Assembly: GCA_016290875.1 (NCBI GenBank)
Contig: JAEEVL010000021.1
Location: 1 to 63,228, forward strand
From: Ruminococcus sp.
GTDB lineage: Bacteria; Bacillota; Clostridia; Oscillospirales; Ruminococcaceae
DNA: 63,228 nt
Direction: 5' to 3'
Positions 39,409-46,476 of this stretch are shown here, piece after piece. Under the pieces are notes generated by a model that saw nothing but the letters and a program-made list of their open reading frames with translations, was not told the origin of the DNA and made no database searches. Position 1 is the first letter of the stretch. Each line of letters starts with the position of its first letter. Both the position numbers and the translations under genes were made by a program.

Positions 39409-39965
39409 ACCTCCACCCCCTCGCAGCTTATTGCTTCGTTGATGTCTGTAAGCATATAAGCATACTTACTAAGCATTTCGTCAATGTCTTCAATCTCTGC
39501 GATGCACTCTCTACGGCGTTCGATAAGCTGATGTACTTTTCTTCCGAATGCGTCTATCAGCTCCGTATCCTCGAAGATGTTCTCGTGAAGTATTATGAGG
39601 TCAATATCCTTGAAGCCCTGCTGCTTATCGGCAGCGTTCTCCTTCGGCTTGCTGCTCTCTGTCTTCTTGCTCTTCTTTTCTTTGCTGTAAAGAGCTTCCT
39701 GCATCTTCTCGGCTACTTCAACTTTTGCCGCCTGCTTCTTGTCTGTGGGGGTCTCCGCTTTCTTCTCGGCCTTGGCTCCTTCCAGCTTCAGCCTATGCCT
39801 CAGACCGTTGAAGTTCCGATTATCTACGCCGTTAGCTACTAAGATGCCAATAATGCGTTCTACCGGGCAGGCATTCAGCTCTGAAAGGATAATCACCTGA
39901 TCTCCTTTATCCTTAGCCTGCCGATATCTTACGCAGATCTCTTCGTTTGTCATTGGTAATTCCAC
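39405..39965 (-). CDS. Phage early protein, unknown
   Basis: 186 codons from a GTG at 39965, chosen because AAGGAAG is about 10 bases upstream and the start overlaps the preceding stop. ELPMTNEEICVRYRQAKDKG and QVIILSELNACPVERIIGIL look like an HTH; a Lys/Glu-rich linker and a C-terminal coiled coil follow. A DNA-binding role is inferred. Confidence 0.55.
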   Translation of the reverse strand: MELPMTNEEICVRYRQAKDKGDQVIILSELNACPVERIIGILVANGVDNRNFNGLRHRLKLEGAKAEKKAETPTDKKQAAKVEVAEKMQEALYSKEKKSKKTESSKPKENAADKQQGFKDIDLIILHENIFEDTELIDAFGRKVHQLIERRRECIAEIEDIDEMLSKYAYMLTDINEAISCEGVEV

Positions 39966-40189
39966 TATCTGTTCACTTCCTTCCATAACTGCTCACGGTT
40001 CAGACGCATCGTTCTACGCTTGTCCACCTGCATGTACGCAGGCTTTCTATACTTCTCGCGGCGCTTCTGTGTGCTCCACTCGGTATACTCAGCGTGCAGC
40101 CTCCTGCCCTCCCCGATCACATACTCTATGCAGATTGCAAGGACTAAGGCTGCCAGTATCAACGCTATCTTATACGCGGTGTCATACAT
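39965..40189 (-). CDS. Small membrane-anchored phage protein
   Basis: 74 codons, ATG after GGAGAGCAGT. One N-terminal membrane helix (IALILAALVLAICIEYVI) and a strongly basic cytoplasmic tail. Unknown. Confidence 0.6.
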   Translation of the reverse strand: MYDTAYKIALILAALVLAICIEYVIGEGRRLHAEYTEWSTQKRREKYRKPAYMQVDKRRTMRLNREQLWKEVNR

Positions 40190-40451
40190 ACTGCTCTCCT
40201 TTCCGTGCAGTCAACTGCACAATGTCGTCTTCGTGTTTTGCTACCAGTTCATCCCAGTCATAGCCGCGTTCTACGGTGACATGATAATGAAAACGTCTCA
40301 GTGCTGCTCGCATCCTCTTTTCGTATTCCGCTTGTTCTTCCGGTGTACGCTTCGGAATGTGGACCGTGATATGTGCCTTGTCTGTATCGTAATTCACGAT
40401 GCGCTCGGTCTCAGTCTCGGTTTCCTGCCAGTTCCTGATGTCGTTTTTCAT
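40182..40451 (-). CDS. Small phage early protein, unknown
   Basis: 89 codons from the ATG at 40451, chosen for AAGAGGTGATATT; the longer upstream frame crosses a promoter region. MKNDIRNWQETETETERIV and a basic helix (EYEKRMRAALRRFHYHV). It is the first gene of the long leftward early operon. Its end contains palindrome copy 4 (40205-40220), read here as VQLTA. Confidence 0.6.
   Translation of the reverse strand: MKNDIRNWQETETETERIVNYDTDKAHITVHIPKRTPEEQAEYEKRMRAALRRFHYHVTVERGYDWDELVAKHEDDIVQLTARKGEQYV
40205..40220. repeat. Dispersed palindrome, copy 4
   Basis: GTGCAGTCAACTGCAC inside the 3' end of the gene at 40182-40451. A one-mismatch relative (GTGCATTCGACTGCAC) lies inside the DUF3102-like gene at 36389-36404. 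Confidence 0.85.
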
Positions 40452-40484
40452 AATATCACCTCTTTCTATGCTATGCTCTATGGG

Positions 40485-40513
40485 TTGTACCGGTTGCCGG
40501 TATGTGCTATAAT
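40485..40513 (+). promoter_or_regulatory. Rightward promoter with an operator-like palindrome in the spacer
   Basis: TTGTAC (40485-40490), 17-bp spacer, TATAAT (40508-40513). The palindrome TACCGG-TTG-CCGGTA (40488-40502) overlaps the -35 end and spacer, which fits repression by a dimeric regulator. It points against the early operon; no clear leftward promoter was found for the operon itself in this gap. Confidence 0.6.
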
Positions 40514-40575
40514 ATTGGTGGTACACTGCACAAGGCACATTGTTCAGCTGATGCCTATCCCCTTTCAGAAAGGGG

Positions 40576-40704
40576 GTGTATATCTTCTTTTTCTTTGATC
40601 CTATATGGGAACTTGAAGCGCAGTTGGCAGAGGTGTCCAGCCAAATTCCAACTCGCGCTGAGTTAAAAGAATTGGTTATCGCTGCCGCAAACGGCGATAA
40701 CTGA
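40576..40704 (+). CDS. Possible 42-residue ORF, low confidence
   Basis: GTG start with AAAGGGG directly adjacent (spacing too short), reading YIFFFFDPIWELEAQLAEVS to a TGA. The downstream hairpin and upstream promoter make a small transcription unit, but it may instead be a noncoding or antisense-acting RNA. Confidence 0.3.
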   Translation: MYIFFFFDPIWELEAQLAEVSSQIPTRAELKELVIAAANGDN

Positions 40705-40717
40705 TTCATCCATCTCT

Positions 40718-40743
40718 GAGAGTCGTTTGTGCCGACGGCTCTC
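40718..40743. terminator. Weak hairpin between convergent small transcripts
   Basis: GAGAG-TCG / CGA-CGG-CTCTC with a bulge; followed by TCTTATATCTTG on the plus strand. It lies just after the end of the 58-codon minus-strand gene and after the small plus-strand ORF. Confidence 0.4.
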
Positions 40744-40745
40744 TC

Positions 40746-40922
40746 TTATATCTTGTCAATAAACTTAGAGAGTCCTTCTATTGTCTTTTTAACTTCCTGA
40801 GCGCCGGATGCTAACTCATTCATTTTCCCTTGAAGCTCACCGATCGCGTCGTTTAATCTTCTTAGCTCCTCTTCAACTCCAGATGTATCAAGCTTTACAG
40901 GTATCGGTTTTATAACTGGCAT
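40746..40922 (-). CDS. Small coiled-coil phage protein
   Basis: 58 codons from the ATG at 40922, with AGGAGAGAGGAGGAGAGAGAA upstream. PVIKPIPVKLDTSGVEEELR then a heptad helix. Patterns of this kind (VKLDTSGVEEAL) occur in short proteins of Firmicute phages; function unknown. Confidence 0.6.
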   Translation of the reverse strand: MPVIKPIPVKLDTSGVEEELRRLNDAIGELQGKMNELASGAQEVKKTIEGLSKFIDKI

Positions 40923-40944
40923 TTCTCTCTCCTCCTCTCTCCTG

Positions 40945-40973
40945 TTGCCTCCTGCTCCGCTGTGTGGTATAAT
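40945..40973 (+). promoter_or_regulatory. Promoter of the 63-codon plus-strand gene
   Basis: TTGCCT (40945-40950), 17-bp spacer, TATAAT (40968-40973), 22 bases before the start codon at 40996. Confidence 0.65.
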
Positions 40974-40995
40974 GTTTGCGGAGGGAGGTGACAAA

Positions 40996-41187
40996 ATGAA
41001 TATTAATGAGCTCAGTCAAAAGCTTGACAAAATAACGGATGATTTCGCTTCACAAATTAAAGCTGAATACCCCGAAAATTCACAAGTTCCCGCCAAAGAA
41101 CAAGACATCGGGATTTTAGCACATGAAGTTCATGATACTTTGAGAGATTTCAAAGAAGCTATCATCGAATATCTGAAACAAGCCTAA
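40996..41187 (+). CDS. Small phage protein on the plus strand, unknown
   Basis: 63 codons; GGGAGGTGACAAA precedes the ATG. MNINELSQKLDKITDDFASQ, acidic and helical. It has its own promoter and a strong terminator, against the direction of its neighbours. Position in the control region makes a regulatory role (antirepressor, excision factor) possible but unproven. Confidence 0.6.
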   Translation: MNINELSQKLDKITDDFASQIKAEYPENSQVPAKEQDIGILAHEVHDTLRDFKEAIIEYLKQA

Positions 41188-41191
41188 CATT

Positions 41192-41353
41192 TCATTCGCC
41201 GTCTGCATCTTCTTTGCAGGCGGTTTTTTCTTCCCCACGTATTTCTGTCAACGGATATACTCCGCTTACTTCTTTATAAAGCTCTCTTGTTAACTCTTGT
41301 ATCCGTTCAAGCTTTTTCAGGTATTCTTCTTTCCCCTCAATTACTATTCTCAT
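41192..41353 (-). CDS. Small phage protein following the Cro-like gene
   Basis: 53 codons; GAGGTGAAGGAAGA precedes the ATG at 41353. MRIVIEGKEEYLKKLERIQE, helical. Its C-terminus is encoded through the terminator hairpin of the opposite-strand gene. Confidence 0.6.
   Translation of the reverse strand: MRIVIEGKEEYLKKLERIQELTRELYKEVSGVYPLTEIRGEEKTACKEDADGE
41199..41229 (+). terminator. Rho-independent terminator
   Basis: CCGTCTGCA / TGCAGGCGG stem, 7-base loop, then TTTTTT. It ends the 63-codon plus-strand transcript. Confidence 0.85.
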
Positions 41354-41380
41354 TCTTCCTTCACCTCGCTTTCTTCTTTT

Positions 41381-41608
41381 TTAGACTGCTTGCGTTTCCG
41401 CAAGTTCTTCGCTAAAAAAAATTCGATCAACATCCTCTTTTGTAAGACGCAACATTTCTTTCAGCTTCCTGAGTTCGGACAGAGTAAAGTCCGATTCTCC
41501 ATTAATTTTTCGATATACCGTGGTTATATTAATGTTAAGTGCACTTGCTATATCTTCTTTGGATACGCCTGCTCTAATCTGAGCCACTTTGAATTCTATC
41601 GGATTCAC
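41381..41608 (-). CDS. Cro-like XRE-family regulator
   Basis: 75 codons from a GTG at 41608, chosen for AAGGAGGTGATATA. The HTH lies at about residues 8-50: KVAQIRAGVSKEDIASALNI then ITTVYRKINGESDF. It is divergent from the repressor gene. Operator-like palindromes lie before it and one lies inside its 3' end (41389-41404). By analogy to other temperate phages it would repress the lysogeny promoter and allow lytic growth. Confidence 0.85.
   Translation of the reverse strand: MNPIEFKVAQIRAGVSKEDIASALNINITTVYRKINGESDFTLSELRKLKEMLRLTKEDVDRIFFSEELAETQAV
41389..41404. promoter_or_regulatory. Operator-like palindrome inside the Cro-like gene
   Basis: CTTGCGTTTCCGCAAG, identical to the site at 41620-41635. 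It lies in the last codons of the Cro-like gene and could make a repression loop with the intergenic sites. Confidence 0.6.
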
Positions 41609-41619
41609 TATATCACCTC

Positions 41620-41667
41620 CTTGCGTTTCCGCAAGTACATAATAACACACTTTTTTTCGTTTGTCAA
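41620..41667 (-). promoter_or_regulatory. Lytic (Cro) promoter with operator
   Basis: Minus strand: TTGACA (41662-41667), 17-bp spacer, TATTAT (41639-41644). The palindrome CTTGCGTTTCCGCAAG (41620-41635) covers the transcription start region, so a bound repressor would block this promoter. Confidence 0.8.
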
Positions 41668-41669
41668 TA

Positions 41670-41736
41670 CCTTTACGCAAGTTTTTTTCTAAATTCATTA
41701 TTTCTACTTGCATTTTTGCAACACGCGTGTTATAAT
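41670..41736 (+). promoter_or_regulatory. Lysogeny (repressor) promoter with operators
   Basis: TTGCAT (41708-41713), 17-bp spacer, TATAAT (41731-41736). CTTGCATTTTTGCAA (41707-41721) overlaps the -35 and is a relaxed copy of the operator; a half-like site CTTTACGCAAG lies at 41671-41681. A second palindrome ACACGCGTGT is in the spacer (41721-41730). Confidence 0.75.
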
Positions 41737-41761
41737 AATCTAAAAAAAGGAGGTAATGAAA

Positions 41762-42562
41762 GTGTTAGATTTAAAACAACGTAGATTAGAACTCTCCTTA
41801 ACTATGCTCGATGTAGCGAAACTTGTCGGCGTTTCTGAATCGACAATTAGTAGATATGAAAGTGGAAATATAAGAAATATGCGAAGAGACAGAATAGAGA
41901 AGTATGCACGAGCTCTTCAGGTATCACCTTCTGACTTCCTTGATATTAATAGCGAGATAGAACTTCGCGCTACAGATGATATAGAAAATGAGACTCCGCC
42001 TATCGAGCCTGACATAGGGCGTTTGCATTGTAAAAGTTCTCCTCTTATCCTAACATCTTACGCAGACCTGCCAAAGGCACCCAAGGGCTCAGAGTCGCCA
42101 AAGAAACGGTCGGTTTTAGCTATGCTTGATACGCAACATACAGAATTTGATCGTTCTGTTTTCATTTGTTTGCCTCTAATTAAACGGATTTCTTTCAACA
42201 TTGACTATTCAGATAAAGCTAATATAGATATTGCTGATTATTCTATCTCTACAAATCCTAAATCATATAGTTCGGAATATAATCATTTTTGGTTCGAGGT
42301 ATCAGATGATAGCATGGAACCTGAATTGCATAAGCATGATAACGTTCTAATCGAAGAATCAACTAATATTGTGAATGAATGCCTTGCGCTGGTCTGCGTT
42401 GATAAAGAGGACGGCTCAATCAAGCGCATAAAAAATGAAAATAATGAAATAACTGTATCAAGTATTAACCCATACTATCCTCCGCGTGTCTTTAAAAATG
42501 ATGATATAAAACGTGTGAAAATAATTGGTAAAGTAATAAAAGTCGAACGAAATATAAACTAA
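41762..42562 (+). CDS. CI/LexA-type phage repressor (XRE HTH plus S24 peptidase domain)
   Basis: 266 codons from the GTG at 41762 (AGGAGG 8 bases upstream; ATG at 41756 is too close to it). The N-terminal HTH (about 4-58) includes TMLDVAKLVGVSESTISRYE. The C-terminal S24 domain (about 170-262) has VSDDSMEPELHKHDNVLI with the catalytic Ser and GSIKRI with the catalytic Lys. No clear Ala-Gly cut site was identified in the linker. It keeps the lysogenic state and would be inactivated after DNA damage through RecA. Confidence 0.9.
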   Translation: MLDLKQRRLELSLTMLDVAKLVGVSESTISRYESGNIRNMRRDRIEKYARALQVSPSDFLDINSEIELRATDDIENETPPIEPDIGRLHCKSSPLILTSYADLPKAPKGSESPKKRSVLAMLDTQHTEFDRSVFICLPLIKRISFNIDYSDKANIDIADYSISTNPKSYSSEYNHFWFEVSDDSMEPELHKHDNVLIEESTNIVNECLALVCVDKEDGSIKRIKNENNEITVSSINPYYPPRVFKNDDIKRVKIIGKVIKVERNIN

Positions 42563-42580
42563 ATCAAGGAGGGCTCTTCT

Positions 42581-43336
42581 ATGAGCGATAAAGAAAAAAT
42601 CAATAAACTGATATCTGAAGCAGATAAACTATTGAATGAGAATTGTACAATATATTCTACTGATTTTACTACTTGGAAAAATAACTGTATTATTTTTTTA
42701 CAAAATAAATATGGCAAAGATAGTCCTGAATATGAATGTTTTAAGAAAATCAACTTCGCTCCTTTTGTTTTTCTTGATGAGGTGCCACAATACAAGTATA
42801 TTCAATCCTGTCAAAAAGGTATTCAAGAAGCTAAAGGTATATTAGAAGGCCTTCTTGATTATATGCCTGAAGCCCAAATAAGCACCCCAAAATGTGATAT
42901 GTCTAAAATATTTATTGTTCACGGCCATGATGAAGCCTTCAAGCTCAAAATAAAAGACTTTCTGACACAATTAGGGATAGAAGGGATAATACTTCACGAT
43001 CAACCAAATGTGGGTAGAACTATTATAGAAAAAATAGAACACTTTGGGAAAGACGTAGGAGCTGCTATTATTCTATATACTCCTGATGATGAAGGAAGAT
43101 CTAATAAAGAAACTGGTTATAAAAGCAGAGCAAGACAGAATGTCGTTTTTGAATCAGGCTTCTTTATAGGCTTTTTAGGCAGGGAAAAGGTTGCGCACGT
43201 TGTTGCCGACTCAAATATGGAAATCCCTGGCGATCTCAGCGGAGTAGTTTATGTTGATAAAGATAAATGGCAGTTTGACCTTGTTAGGGAACTAAAAGCC
43301 ATGGGATTTCAGGTTGATGCAAATAAATTGATTTAA
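42581..43336 (+). CDS. TIR-domain protein (CAP12/Pycsar-effector family), probable defence effector
   Basis: 251 codons, ATG after AAGGAGGGCTCTTCT. Residues about 108-240 are a bacterial TIR-like domain: KIFIVHGHDEAFKLKIKDFL, GRTIIEKIEHFGKDVGAAI, and NVVFESGFFIGFLG where Glu is the expected NAD+-cleaving residue. The N-terminal part (about 1-100) is a separate helical region without a recognised fold and may be a sensor. The gene is AT-rich compared with the phage and is not needed for phage growth, so it looks like cargo. Family members deplete NAD+ to stop phage infection; no cyclase partner gene is next to it. Confidence 0.85.
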   Translation: MSDKEKINKLISEADKLLNENCTIYSTDFTTWKNNCIIFLQNKYGKDSPEYECFKKINFAPFVFLDEVPQYKYIQSCQKGIQEAKGILEGLLDYMPEAQISTPKCDMSKIFIVHGHDEAFKLKIKDFLTQLGIEGIILHDQPNVGRTIIEKIEHFGKDVGAAIILYTPDDEGRSNKETGYKSRARQNVVFESGFFIGFLGREKVAHVVADSNMEIPGDLSGVVYVDKDKWQFDLVRELKAMGFQVDANKLI

Positions 43337-43393
43337 CTTCCAAATCGTTGCAACAGCCATCTAAATCTTCCGCGTGAGGATAATTATCAAACT

Positions 43394-43420
43394 CCCCTGC
43401 TCAATGCAGGGGTTATTCTT
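43394..43420 (+). terminator. Rho-independent terminator before the integrase gene
   Basis: CCCCTGC TCAAT GCAGGGG then TTATTCTT. It isolates the integrase from the repressor/TIR transcript. The integrase ribosome binding site AAAGGAG follows within 10 bases. Confidence 0.75.
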
Positions 43421-43435
43421 AGAAAGGAGTAGCCT

Positions 43436-44941
43436 ATGTATCTGATATACCTCAGGAAGTCGCGAGCTGACGGTGAGCATGAGACTGTTGAAGATGTACT
43501 GGCGAAGCATTACCGCATCTTGCAGGACTATGCTGTCAGCAAGCTCGGCGGAGCTATACCGGAAGAATACATATACCGGGAAATAGTATCCGGCGAAACT
43601 ATCCAGGACCGTCCGGAAATGAAAAAAATCCTCGACCGTATTCAGGCCGAGGATATAACAGGCGTTCTTGTTGTTGATCCGCAGAGACTGAGCCGAGGCG
43701 ACCTTTCAGACTGCGGCACTATTATCAGAGCGTTCCGGTATACCGATACTCTTATCATCACGCCGCCGAAGACATACGACCTTGCGGAGAAGTTCGACAG
43801 GAAGTTCTTTGAAATGGAACTGATGCGAGGCAATGACTACCTCGAATACATCAAAGAGATCATGAACCGCGGGCGCTTGGCTTCCGTGAATGAGGGTAAC
43901 TTCATAGGATCCGTGCCGCCTTTCGGGTATGATAAGGTCAAGGTCGGAAAAGCATACACTCTCACACCGAACGCTGAAGCTGATACCGTGCGCCTCATGT
44001 TCGAGCTATGGACGAAAGAGGGCCTCGGCACTACTACTATCGCTAATCGCCTTAACGCTCTGCATATCAAACCGAGGAAGTCGGAGATATGGAGCAGCGC
44101 CAGCGTAAGAGATATGCTCAGAAATCCCGTATACATCGGAAAGATTCGCTGGAACTGGAGAAAAACTATCAAGAAGTATGAGGAAGGTATGCTCATATCG
44201 TCCCGCCCGAAGTCTAAGAAAGAAGACTGGATACTCGTAGACGGTAAGCATGAGCCGATCATATCTGAAGAACTGTTCAACGCTTCCCTTGCTAAGTTCG
44301 GTGCGGTGCCGAAGGTTAAGGCAGCATCCGGCTTGAACAATCCCTTTGCAGGAATACTCCGCTGTGCCTGCGGCAAACCTATGATATATCAGCCTCAGCG
44401 TGCGAGCTCTCCACGACTCCACTGCGCTTATCAGATGCGATGCGGTAATCGCTCGGCAACTTACTCCGAGGTCGAGGAGGAAATCATCAAGGCGCTTCGC
44501 AGCCTCTCGGCAGATCTGAGAGAAATACTGAAAGGCAATTCCGGTGAAGCACCGAAAGCTCATAAAGCTATCACCGCTAACTTACAGAAGGAACTCAACG
44601 CCCTGGAGACTCAGCAGGACCGTTTATATGAATTCTTAGAGCAAGGTGTCTACACGACTGAGGTATTCGTGAAACGTAATGCTGCGTTATCGCAGCGCCG
44701 TAAGGAATTGCAGGAAGCTATCGAGGAAGCTAAGGCTATGGAGATTACTGAGATAGACTACCAGCAGAGATATATCGCACTTCAAGAGGCTATCAAGGTG
44801 CTTGAAGATGAAGCGGCTTCAGCTGAAGAGAAGAACCGCCTGCTCCGTGTTGCTGTTAAGACTATCACCTATCGCCGAGAAACTGACATCCGTGATAAAT
44901 GGCACCCTGTCCCCTTTTCTCTCGAAATATCGTTATTCTGA
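43436..44941 (+). CDS. int: Large serine integrase
   Basis: 501 codons, ATG after AGAAAGGAGTAGCCT. The resolvase-type catalytic domain (about 1-140) starts YLIYLRKSRADG with the nucleophile Ser9 and has LVVDPQRLSRGD. The recombinase domain (about 155-280) contains GSVPPFGYDKVKV and SSASVRDMLRNPVYIGKI. A zinc-ribbon part (CACGKPM ... MRCGN) and a coiled coil (about 385-470) follow. The enzyme joins attP and attB by a 2-base staggered cut; excision needs a recombination directionality factor that was not identified. The core of the right attachment site is only 34 bases after the stop. Confidence 0.95.
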   Translation: MYLIYLRKSRADGEHETVEDVLAKHYRILQDYAVSKLGGAIPEEYIYREIVSGETIQDRPEMKKILDRIQAEDITGVLVVDPQRLSRGDLSDCGTIIRAFRYTDTLIITPPKTYDLAEKFDRKFFEMELMRGNDYLEYIKEIMNRGRLASVNEGNFIGSVPPFGYDKVKVGKAYTLTPNAEADTVRLMFELWTKEGLGTTTIANRLNALHIKPRKSEIWSSASVRDMLRNPVYIGKIRWNWRKTIKKYEEGMLISSRPKSKKEDWILVDGKHEPIISEELFNASLAKFGAVPKVKAASGLNNPFAGILRCACGKPMIYQPQRASSPRLHCAYQMRCGNRSATYSEVEEEIIKALRSLSADLREILKGNSGEAPKAHKAITANLQKELNALETQQDRLYEFLEQGVYTTEVFVKRNAALSQRRKELQEAIEEAKAMEITEIDYQQRYIALQEAIKVLEDEAASAEEKNRLLRVAVKTITYRRETDIRDKWHPVPFSLEISLF

Positions 44942-44957
44942 TTTTTCCGCCTGTCGT

Positions 44958-44980
44958 ATATATCATTGATGTGCAGAGGA
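44958..44980. other. Right attachment site (phage / cotJC junction)
   Basis: Phage arm ATATATCATT (44958-44967), 8 bases, then the core GAGGA (44976-44980), which starts in-frame cotJC codons GAG GAG CTC. Together with the left site it gives an attP with 10-bp inverted arms around the core, and an attB that is pure cotJC. Confidence 0.85.
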
Positions 44981-45347
44981 GCTCGCCCATGTCGAGATGA
45001 TCTCCGCTATTCTCTATCAGCTTACAAAAGACCTATCTATCGGGGAGATAAAGTCAAGCGGCTTCGACACTTATTTCGTTGATCACACAACAGGTATCTA
45101 TCCTGTTGCCGCTTCAGGAACGCCGTTCACAGCAGCATACTTCCAGTCAAAGGGGGATATCATCACCGATCTCACCGAAAATATGGCTGCCGAACAGAAA
45201 GCGCGCACCACATATGACAATATTCTGCGACTTGCCGATGATCCGGACGTTCGTGATCCTATCCGTTTTCTCAGGCAAAGAGAGATAGTTCACTTCCAGC
45301 GTTTCGGTGAACCGTGTAGGTCAAGGTCACACAAAATGAGTATATAA
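44976..45347 (+). pseudogene. cotJC: cotJC, C-terminal part, separated by the prophage
   Basis: From GAG at 44976 the frame reads EELAHVEMISAILYQL, then the CotJC blocks YFVDHTTGIYPVAASGTPF, TAAYFQSKGDIITDL, MAAEQKARTTYDNILRLADD and REIVHFQRFGE, which hold the remaining metal-ligand positions. It has no promoter or ribosome binding site of its own. Joined to the N-terminal part at GAGGA it gives 186 codons, close to the 189 residues of B. subtilis CotJC. The last 15 residues (PCRSRSHKMSI end) do not resemble the usual C-terminus, which is a small local difference. Confidence 0.92.
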
Positions 45348-45766
45348 ATAATTGTTTTAGCATTTGTTTTTGTCTATATATCGAGATTTATTCGATTTCA
45401 GCAGACTATTTCAAGGCGTATTAATTATTAATATTAACATCAAAGTTCTTGTGAATATTAGATAATTTCAACACAAATATATTGTACAAGCATTACAAAA
45501 CATACAGTCTATTTTGCTAAAAAAGCACATGAAAATGAGAGGGAAATCCGCCTTCTTCACAGCCAAATAATAGTGATTTTAGCACTCATAGAAAACACTG
45601 CTTTCATTTAAATACTGTTTATAAACTATGAGTTTATTTGGTGTTTACTTTTATGGTCATTATTTGTTATCAATTCGATTAAATCAATTCAAAAAAGAAA
45701 TGTGGTCAAGGAATTCTTGACCACATAAATAAGATTCATAAATTGCTAACGCTACACATTAATATT
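45348..45766. other. AT-rich intergenic region without a gene
   Basis: About 420 bases between cotJC and the ABC ATPase gene. No convincing open frame, RNA gene or promoter was seen. Near its right side is a perfect hairpin TGTGGTCAAG / CTTGACCACA (45701-45725), probably a terminator for the leftward ABC operon. Confidence 0.6.
45701..45725. terminator. Perfect 10-bp-stem hairpin after the ABC operon
   Basis: TGTGGTCAAG GAATT CTTGACCACA. On the minus strand it is followed by TTTCTTTTTTGAATTG, a good T-tract, so it should end the ABC transporter transcript. Confidence 0.8.
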
Positions 45767-46456
45767 TTACTGGTGAATATCGCTTATTGACTGTATTTGC
45801 CCATCAACAAGTTTAACTAGTTTTGTACCAAAAGTTGCAGCTTCAGCAGAATGAGTTACTTGAACAATGGTTTTGCCATATTTCTGATTAATATCACGGA
45901 ATAGTTCCATTATTCTGAGACCTGTCTTAGAATCAAGGTTACCAATAGGTTCGTCTAAAAAAATTATATTTGGCTCAAAAACCAGTGCTCTTGCAATAGC
46001 AACTCTTTGCTGCTGACCACCAGAAAGCTCTCTTGGAGTAAGTTTTCTTTTATCCTCCATACCTATTATCTTAAGGCATTCATCTAACTTATCTTTATAC
46101 TCGGATCTACTCTTTCCTGCTATCATAAGAGGAAGCGAAATATTATCTTCTACATTCAGGTTTGGGACAAGATTATAGAATTGGAAAACAAAACCTACCT
46201 CCTCATTTCGCAACTTACAAAGCTCATTATCCTTAAGCGTACTAAGATCAACATTATTTATCTTTACCGAACCTGTTGAAGGCTTATCTAATCCGCCTAA
46301 CAAATAAAGAAGTGTAGACTTACCACCGCCAGAAGGTCCCATGATAGATACAAATTCGCCTTTCTCAATACTAATATTTATGTCCTTTAAAACATGTGCT
46401 GTTTCTTTTCCGTTCTGAAATGATCTGTTTACATTTGTTACTTCAATAATGCTCAT
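45767..46456 (-). CDS. ABC transporter ATP-binding protein (MacB/LolD-like)
   Basis: 229 codons, ATG after GGAGGAAATTTAA. Walker A GPSGGGKSTLLYLLGG (about 39-54), Q-loop FVFQFYNLVP, signature LSGGQQQRVAIARAL and Walker B IIFLDEPIGNLDS are all intact. The subfamily partners with FtsX-type permeases, here the gene 20 bases upstream. It powers mechanotransmission-type export or resistance to envelope-active peptides. Confidence 0.94.
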   Translation of the reverse strand: MSIIEVTNVNRSFQNGKETAHVLKDINISIEKGEFVSIMGPSGGGKSTLLYLLGGLDKPSTGSVKINNVDLSTLKDNELCKLRNEEVGFVFQFYNLVPNLNVEDNISLPLMIAGKSRSEYKDKLDECLKIIGMEDKRKLTPRELSGGQQQRVAIARALVFEPNIIFLDEPIGNLDSKTGLRIMELFRDINQKYGKTIVQVTHSAEAATFGTKLVKLVDGQIQSISDIHQ

Positions 46457-46476
46457 TTAAATTTCCTCCATATTGA

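Larger units (their letters stand above)
9792..44980. mobile_element. Complete-looking tailed prophage inserted in cotJC
   Basis: About 35.2 kb. It has all the modules of a temperate HK97-type siphovirus: lysis (9.9-11.3 kb), tail (11.3-21.9 kb), head (21.9-26.8 kb), packaging (26.8-29.5 kb), late regulation (29.5-30.6 kb), replication and early genes (30.6-40.9 kb), lysogeny control (41.2-42.6 kb), cargo (42.6-43.3 kb) and integrase (43.4-44.9 kb). Both boundaries are defined by the split cotJC frame and share the 5-mer GAGGA. No major structural gene is visibly broken, so the phage may still be functional. Confidence 0.95.

Noticed and set aside
40452..40709. N-terminal extension of the gene at 40182 up to 40709
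   Set aside because: The added part covers a promoter with operator and has no protein-like composition; AAGAGGTGATATT precedes the ATG at 40451.
44997..45347. Independent gene starting at the ATG at 44,997
   Set aside because: No ribosome binding site; the frame continues upstream to the phage joint and matches the C-terminal half of CotJC.
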